From Zygaena filipendulae (lineage: Eukaryota > Arthropoda > Insecta > Lepidoptera > Zygaenidae): 64,000 nt of DNA. Positions 58,056 to 64,000 of the stretch are shown here, piece by piece. The stretch spans positions 3,611,001 to 3,675,000 of the forward strand of contig OU015652.1 of the NCBI GenBank assembly GCA_907165275.2. Direction: 5' to 3'. Position 1 is the first letter of the stretch; each line of letters begins with the position of its first letter. The notes under the pieces were generated by a model. The model was given only the letters and a program-made list of their open reading frames with translations, was not told the DNA's origin and did no database searches. Made by a program: the position numbers and the translations under genes.

Positions 58056-58060
58056 AAAAC

Positions 58061-58659
58061 TCTGATAGTAGTGTGTGTCGAGTGTCAGCTGACATTTCCA
58101 TTTTAATGAGGTAAAAAATTATGAAAGCTTTAATTAACCTTTAGATAAGTTGTAACGACTAAAATCGTAGGCTACGTACGTTTTTAGTAGGTATTTTTTT
58201 ATTATACAAATACAAATAAGTACAATAACATTTTAAACAATGCAGAGAAATAAAACATAAATTATGTACCTACCTAACTGTACAAACTGTCCGTTATTAA
58301 ATTTTAATTTATAGAACATACTTGATGTATATAATGAATACGATGAAAGTGCGAAAGCAAGGCGAAGTGATTAGTGAAACGTACGCGAAATTGTCACTCA
58401 GTTAATACATTTTCATAGCCGTGGCAGAATTTCAGAGATGTACTCAACAAGCGTGAGCGCCCTGTACACACTACGTTCCCACAGCTACGTCGACGCAGCC
58501 CGCACGGGAGCTTGCACCGAATTCATTAACACTTTGATGAAAAGTTGCGAATGTTCCGCCCGAGCAACTTTTTTATTCAACTACTAAAAATCACACTTAT
58601 CAGCCATACTTGTTAATAAAATCTAGGTACTTCACAAGTTCACAACATACATATCTACC
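58061..58659. other. no gene seen; small GC-rich open frame
   Basis: A 49-codon plus-strand frame from an ATG at 58439 (MYSTSVSALYTLRSHSYVDA) covers a GC-rich patch with TACGTCGACGCAGCCCGC. No domain, no splice context. Could be a conserved noncoding patch. Confidence 0.35.
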
Positions 58660-58870
58660 TGATCCCACACTAAGCCATAAGCTTGTGTCGTGGAAAACCA
58701 AGTAAACGTGGTATATACTACAAAATACAAATATATTGTACTATAGATATAATAAAGTGGACACCCTAGTGTATTCATTATGCAAAGTCCACCTACACCG
58801 GGAATCGAACCCGGAACCTCTTGATTACTGGGTAGGCATGGCGACCTATTCTACGCCTATCGGGTCGTCA
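58660..58870 (-). mobile_element. tRNA-derived SINE, minus-strand copy
   Basis: Reverse-oriented partner of the SINE at 7478: the B box reads GGAATCGAACC on the plus strand (58801-58811), and the A-box region CCTATTCTACGCCTATCGGG carries small changes. The body includes GCTTGTGTCGTGGAAAACCA and GATCCCACAC. The tail beyond GATCCCACAC is missing. Confidence 0.8.
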
Positions 58871-61562
58871 GTAATTAGTCTTTGGTCAGGTGTTCACAAG
58901 CTTCTTTTTTATTTGACATAGAGACGATGCTCGAGTAAAAATGTGGCAAAGGATCGATTGACTAATTTATCAAAGCTTAAAATTCAACCATAATAATTCT
59001 GCATTCTTATTACTAATACTAGCCGTTGTTCGCGACTTAACCCGCATCAATTTCGGAGTTACCCCGGGGATTCCGGCTAAAAAAGTACTCTATGTCCTTC
59101 TCTGTAACCTCTGACAACGTGACGTGTAAAAATTTCATTTGCCTAGATAAGGCGTGAAAGCGTAACAAACAAACTCAGACTATAGTAGCCACCAGTACCC
59201 ACATTAAAAGTTTTACTTAGTTGAGACCTGGCGCTGTGTGATATATATTATTACAAAGTAGGTACTCTAATAATAATTCCAAAGACAACCCTTTGTTGCA
59301 TTTGCCGAGGCTCGCAAAGCGGGAATGTGTATCAAGGAGCGAGATCGGAACTATTTGTGGGAACTATGCTTTAACGATATCAATTGCTCGGGATACCGAA
59401 CGCGGATCGATGTAATCACAATAGAATCATAAGAATAAAAAGCATTGTTCGATAATAACAATAATAATGTTTTTATTTCAGGCATTTTAATGCCTGGGAA
59501 TCAATGCTCTATACGGTAATTTGAATGTTTGGATACGGAACTATTACGAGAATAACACTCCGTAAAAGTGTCACATGTGGGGTGATGCGCCGGCGGCGCG
59601 AGGCGTCGCTCCCGATTGCTTGGCGTCTCGGCTCTCGGCAAGGACGAGGGGACACACACATGGCCCCAGTGTCCGTGACGACTATGGGAACCAAAACATT
59701 GCTTTACTAATAGAACAAACATTGGTTTCACAGTTTATATAACAAACGACTAGTAAATTTAGCACACGATCACGAAACTGAAAAAAAAATGATTTATTAA
59801 TTTAATTCCATAACAATTTTTTGTTCAACTCGTTACGTATATGCTCATGGCCTCGTGCGATTTATGAATATGAATTCTTGTTGCTTCTAGTCTGGTGGTT
59901 TTATTCGCGTAGCCACTACCTAAAAATTTGGGGATTTTTAGAAACCTTTAACCAAATTTCATTTTTTTTTTTATTTATTTATTCATTCTTTTTTACAAAG
60001 CAAGGAATTTACAAAATAGTGTGAATAAACTTTCATAAGTTTCTCCTCACACTAGATGATTCGAGTCGGTAGGCAACAAACAGTTTTAACAAAATAAATA
60101 CTTACAAGTTCTACGACAATGGTAGGAGATTGACAAATAATTAAAATTGATCAATCTACATCATCAGTTTACTTAGGTACCTACCTACTCATAAATTATA
60201 ATATTTTTACTATAGGTAACTAAACTAATAAAAAAAAAATCCAAAAACATTATACCAGGTGTACCACTTGCCCGTTTGTCCCCTATGACATAAAAAAAAA
60301 ACTTAATGTTTGACAAAGTAGGTATGTTAGTAACCATAGATGAAACTAAAACTGTAAGCTGTGCATCGCAATACCAATTCATCCATCTTGTAAGCAATAA
60401 CTGTAAACTACATCTGCTTTTAAAAAGATGCAATTAAAAAATAAACATCACTTTATCCGTTTAAGGCATCGACTGCACGGTCACTCCTCTTAATTGGATC
60501 CATAAAAAAATTTATCAATTTTATCTTTTCAAAGGGAATTTTCTTTTTTATAAGTCCTATATAAAGCTCAGACACACAACGACCATGTTTTTTTTAAACG
60601 TAGAACCTTTTTAGAAATTAGGATAGGATGTTAGTAATTTATATAATTATGCTACAGAATTATCGTCAAAAATTATTAAGTAGGTATTTACCTATTATTA
60701 TTATCATCTCATACCTATATTATCTCATAATATTCTTCTATTTATTTTTAAATAAATTATTCTACAAATTAGGTTTTTTTATTGCCTTTGGCACTAAGTT
60801 TGACCTTAATTAGCTAAGGACTATAATTATTATTATAGAGGCATAAATTGATGTAAAAACTATTTAGGGTTTATATTTTAGGATATCAATGTATGAAGGC
60901 AAATATAAATATTCAATATAATATTACTACGTGTGCTGCCATCTACTTAAAATGAAATGTACCTAAGTACTTACATAGATAACTAGAAAATCAAATGCAC
61001 GAAATAATCTTCACAAATTAGGAATTTTTTAGATAATATGGTAGTTGGTAAGTACATGGACCAATTAAACAAAGTTACTAGAAATTGCCCACTACTTCAT
61101 CCGCGTAAATATTTTTGGTATTCATTCTGCATTGTTTGCGTTAATGGAGAATGTACCTACTAAATATTTGTGTACCGAATTTCCCGTATCATTGATTAAG
61201 TAACAAACACCCAAACTTTACCGAAACATCCCAACATCTTCAAAAACTTCCACATTTTAATATTAGAGGGATAATAAGTATAACATATAATTAAGAAACA
61301 TACTTAGGAAGCTTCTATTTCTGCAAGGTGCAGGTAAACTCCTTTGAGAAACTTCGAAATTTCCATGGAAGCAGACTGCATACAGCTCCTTATTGGAACA
61401 AGATGCTTTGAGGTACCTAATAGTTTATCGGAGCCAAAATCTTAATACGTAGGTTAATAAAGGTATACCTTTATGAAACGAATCCTGATTTTAATCCTTT
61501 AAGAAATAAAGAAAAAAAATTTAGATTTTTTTTTAATACTTTTCAAATAAAACTGTATATTG
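58871..61562. other. no gene seen; GC-rich islet and one repeat
   Basis: The islet at about 59575-59690 (GCGCCGGCGGCGCGAGGCGT, GGCACGAGGGGACACACACA-like) is the most GC-rich patch between 58 and 62 kb and yields open frames on both strands without domains. Otherwise AT-rich, apart from the repeat at 59019. Confidence 0.4.
59019..59185 (-). repeat. Helitron-like repeat
   Basis: ACTAGCCGTTGTTCGCGACT, ACCCGCATCAATTTCGGAGT, TACCCCGGGGATTCCGG, ACTCTATGTCCTTCTCTGTA, CCTCTGACAACGTGACGTG and GGCGTGAAAGCGTAACAAAC. The 5' end is lost after AAACTCAGAC. Confidence 0.75.
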
Positions 61563-61630
61563 CTAGCTGTTCCATGCGGCTTCGCTCACGTGAATTCCGG
61601 AATTCTCTTGGTTATTTCGCGATAAAACAT
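61563..61630 (-). repeat. Helitron-like repeat, 3' end fragment
   Basis: GCTAGCTGTTCCATGCGGCT, TCGCTCACGTGAATTCCGGA and TTTCGCGATAAAAC; then unrelated sequence. Confidence 0.65.
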
Positions 61631-61814
61631 TTTTTTAATCTATTTGTAATGAGAATCATCATCACATGTACCTACCACCACCATCGAACAATACCAATTT
61701 CCAAGCTTAGCTTGTTTCCCAAAAATAAAATATTAGTATGTATTATTTATTCACCAATATCTGCGGCCATATTTATTTATAGTACGGACCGCCAAGAGGG
61801 GATTTGTGGATTAG

Positions 61815-62106
61815 CTAAAGCGCGTCAGATGAACATAAGGGGGGTACCTTGCACCATGTTGAGTACCTCCACCAAATATAGGCCCTCTACACTGGTGGGT
61901 GCGTCTAGAATAACCGATCAGATTAGTAAAAAAAAATCGATAACTCGAAATACTCGAGCGCGTCAGATTAAGATATGGTGGGTTAATTACATAGTGAGAA
62001 GTATGTATATGAATAATCTGACCATTTGAACGTGACGTAAAGGAGTTAGAGGATCACAAACTTGCAAAAAAAAAACGCAACTTCGACATTCTCGAGCGCA
62101 GTTGAT
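61815..62106 (+). repeat. Array of CTCGAGCGCGTCAGAT units, left arm
   Basis: The motif, or a worn form, starts at 61815 (TAAAGCGCGTCAGAT), 61953 (CTCGAGCGCGTCAGAT) and 62091 (CTCGAGCGCAGTTGAT), exactly 138 bases apart. Each motif is preceded by a run of A and AACTCGAAATA / AACTTCGACATT. The other 90 or so bases of each unit are not alike. The opposite arm lies at 63412 in reverse orientation. Confidence 0.8.
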
Positions 62107-62449
62107 TTGTTTTTTATTTTAAAGTAAATAACTCAAGGATAGCGGGAAAAATATAATCTGCCGATTTTCATAAGCCGAAGAAACAAAAATCGTCTTCGAA
62201 TCGAACGAGCAGCTGCAGTAAAACATGTACCTATTCATATCTCTGTCTTTCTTTCCCTTTTACTTTTTCTCTATCTCTCACTCTCTCGCACCGTCCTCAC
62301 ACTACTTTCCGTCGCCATAACGTCATCACAGTATACCACAGCGCTAAACGTGTCGAATTATAACTTTTTTTGGTCGGTTAAAATACATATTAAAATAAGT
62401 TAAGGTAAGTATTACATCAAACTATAGGTTCACCTTTCACTTTAATGTA

Positions 62450-63086
62450 ATTATATATATATTATAATATATAAAGCTGGATTGCCACTCACTCATTGAC
62501 ATAATTGTTCTCCCAGAAGGAGCATCTCTAGGTTGATACAATGTATGGAACATGTAGAGGGGACGTTTCGGTGATTATGGGAAAACCTCGACATCTTCGA
62601 TTCCTGCTTCTCATCAGGTAGCGAGTCGACTGCCCGCCGAAACTATCCATCGAAAGTGAAAACGTTTCTAACTAAATTTCATCCACACCTTGGGCAAATT
62701 TCAATAGTGTAACTTTTTTTTCAAAATGGCGGAAAAAAACATGGCCGCCGAACAAAATTCAAACTCGATTATCTCCGAAACTAAAAGAGTCAGGTAGGGG
62801 GTGCTCAAACAAATGTCATAGAGGTCGATGGGGGGCAACCGCCTGGCGTGGTAAAAATCCAAAATGGCGGATTCAAAATGGCGGCCGAAAAAAAAGTTGA
62901 TCCGATCCGGGTGAGGTTCGGCATCCGGGGGTTTTTGGAGTCGCTGGTGCCGAATATCGAATCAGTTTTTCGATTGCGTCATTTTTCAAGATGGCCGCCG
63001 AACATTAGTTGTTTGTATGGGGAAATTGTTTCGGCCCTGGCTCGGAAACGCGAGCTGCTCGCAGCTCGCGCACAGGGCGAATCTAG
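62450..63086 (+). mobile_element. Non-autonomous Helitron-type element with ATGGCGGC/ATGGCCGCC motifs
   Basis: The 3' end carries a perfect hairpin, GCGAGCTGC TC GCAGCTCGC (about 63050-63069), then 13 bases, then CTAG at 63083-63086 followed by T, matching Helitron 3' ends (hairpin, CTRR, T). The 5' end is less clear and lies near TTATAATATATAAAGCTGGA. The GC-rich body contains AAAATGGCGG at 62723 and 62861, ATGGCCGCCG at 62741, AAAATGGCGGCC at 62875 and AAGATGGCCGCC at 62988. No Rep/helicase. The 109-codon open frame 62848-63177 runs out through the terminus and is not a gene. Confidence 0.65.
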
Positions 63087-63411
63087 TTATATAATAAAGC
63101 TCATCACAAAACAACGCGTTCATGTTATTATATGTAAAACGAAATGGCTTGTTTGTGCTTTAAAGTTAGTTTTGTGAATAATATTTTGTGAGCTTTTACA
63201 TATTTCATAGAAATATAAAGTGTGTTTTTTGTGAACAAGAAATAGCTCATAAAGTTATTAAACTTACATCAGAAATAAAAATAAATTAAAAATAAATCAT
63301 AATTTTTGTTTCTAGCAGTCAGATTAATAATATCCCTCAAAATTATTGTCAGATTTTAAGCCAACATAACTTGGACTGCAAGCTGAACCTTCTGTAAAAT
63401 AATCTGACACG

Positions 63412-63826
63412 CTCGAGTATTTCAAAATTGAGATTTTTTTTTGCATTTTCAAAAATTCGCTACTACCTTGCGTCACCTCCAAATCGGCAGATTTTCGAAG
63501 GGGTGCATTTTTAAGGCTCACTTAACATCCCCTTTGAATATCTGACGCGCTCGAGTAAATGTTTTTTTTTTTCATTTTCTCCCCTTCCGGATGGCCACCC
63601 CCACCACGCAAATGGGCAGATGAATATATTTTCGATATCAGAGACACCTTGGAGTATCTAAACTACAATATCTGACGCGCTCGAGTATTTCCATTTTACT
63701 ATTTTTTTTTACATTTTTGAAAGCCTGTAGAAGCTAAACCCACCGGTGAATGAAAAAATATCATATAACCTTATTTTGTTTATATCTCCTAATCTTCAAA
63801 ACCCAATAGGTCCCAACGACGCTCGA
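63412..63826 (-). repeat. Array of CTCGAGCGCGTCAGAT units, right arm (reverse)
   Basis: ATCTGACRCGCTCGAG starts at 63412, 63540 and 63670, and a worn form (CCAACGACGCTCGAG) ends at 63826; spacings are 128, 130 and 141. Each motif is followed by TATTTC or similar and a run of T, then about 90 unlike bases. Mirror image of the array at 61815-62106. Confidence 0.8.
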
Positions 63827-64000
63827 GTGTCTCCCGAATTAGCATCGGTATCTCCCGTACTATTAGCTTCGATCAATAAAATAATTCAACATCCATCAGC
63901 AGTGATAACATTTTTGACTTTAAATAACTATACCTACCTATTAGGTCTAGGTATTTTATATTAGGTATAGGTCACTTTATTAAATTCTGCTCTGTGACAT

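Noticed and set aside
59501..59731. Three overlapping open frames on both strands in the GC-rich islet
   Set aside because: All three follow from low stop-codon frequency in GC-rich DNA; none shows a domain.
61574..62029. 151-codon plus-strand open frame
   Set aside because: Begins in a Helitron-like fragment and runs through the CTCGAG array; not a coherent protein.
62848..63177. 109-codon open frame
   Set aside because: It runs across a Helitron-type terminus and repeated ATGGCGG motifs; the open frame comes from GC-rich repeat sequence.
61815..63826. CRISPR-like look of conserved blocks with unlike fillers
   Set aside because: The window is insect nuclear DNA, fillers are about 90 bp, the blocks stand in two opposite arms, and there are no cas genes. 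Subterminal transposon repeats fit better.

Overview
The window looks like intergenic or intronic DNA from a moth or butterfly. It is AT-rich and full of short GTAGGTACCTA-type strings. Nearly everything recognisable is a mobile element of kinds common in Lepidoptera: BEL/Pao LTR retrotransposons, short TC...CTAG (Helitron-like) repeats, a tRNA-derived SINE, foldback MITEs and a pogo-like element. I found no host gene that I would stand behind. Only three stretches code recognisably for protein, all of it transposon protein: two BEL/Pao elements and a dead pogo-like transposase. A short LINE reverse-transcriptase relic is a fourth, weaker case. One ORF-bearing stretch near 33.4 kb, with a possible splice donor, is left open.

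Layout. 0-10 kb: copies of the TC...CTAG repeat, three copies of a MITE carrying palindromic CRE octamers (TGACGTCA), one SINE and a rearranged copy of a 1.25-kb repeat (called family P here). 10-14 kb: a dense nest with a LINE relic, a repeat with hairpin ends, a 73-bp tandem array of hairpins, a 569-bp foldback with nearly perfect 267-bp arms, and a 237-bp foldback MITE. 18.2-19.6 kb: a TA-flanked pogo-like element with a decayed transposase and nine internal copies of its own terminal motif. 21.9-28.1 kb: many TC...CTAG repeats. 28.7-29.2 kb: a 476-bp TA-flanked non-autonomous DNA transposon. 30.6-32.7 kb: two more CRE MITEs and a second 237-bp foldback in the opposite orientation. 35.6-38.9 kb: two direct copies of family P flanking an 800-bp spacer that holds a perfect 50-bp inverted repeat. 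44.8-48.4 kb and 53.5-58.1 kb: two BEL/Pao elements, each with identical LTRs and perfect 5-bp target duplications, yet lacking reverse transcriptase. 58.7 kb: a second SINE on the other strand. 61.8-63.8 kb: two inverted arrays of a CTCGAGCGCGTCAGAT motif around a core that contains a Helitron-type end.

How it fits together: none of these elements appears able to move alone. The BEL elements would need reverse transcriptase and integrase from full-length relatives, the MITEs and the pogo relic would need transposases encoded elsewhere, and the Helitron-like repeats carry no Rep/helicase. Identical LTRs and nearly perfect foldback arms show that some of this activity is recent. Identity statements come from reading the sequence by eye; no database search was possible.
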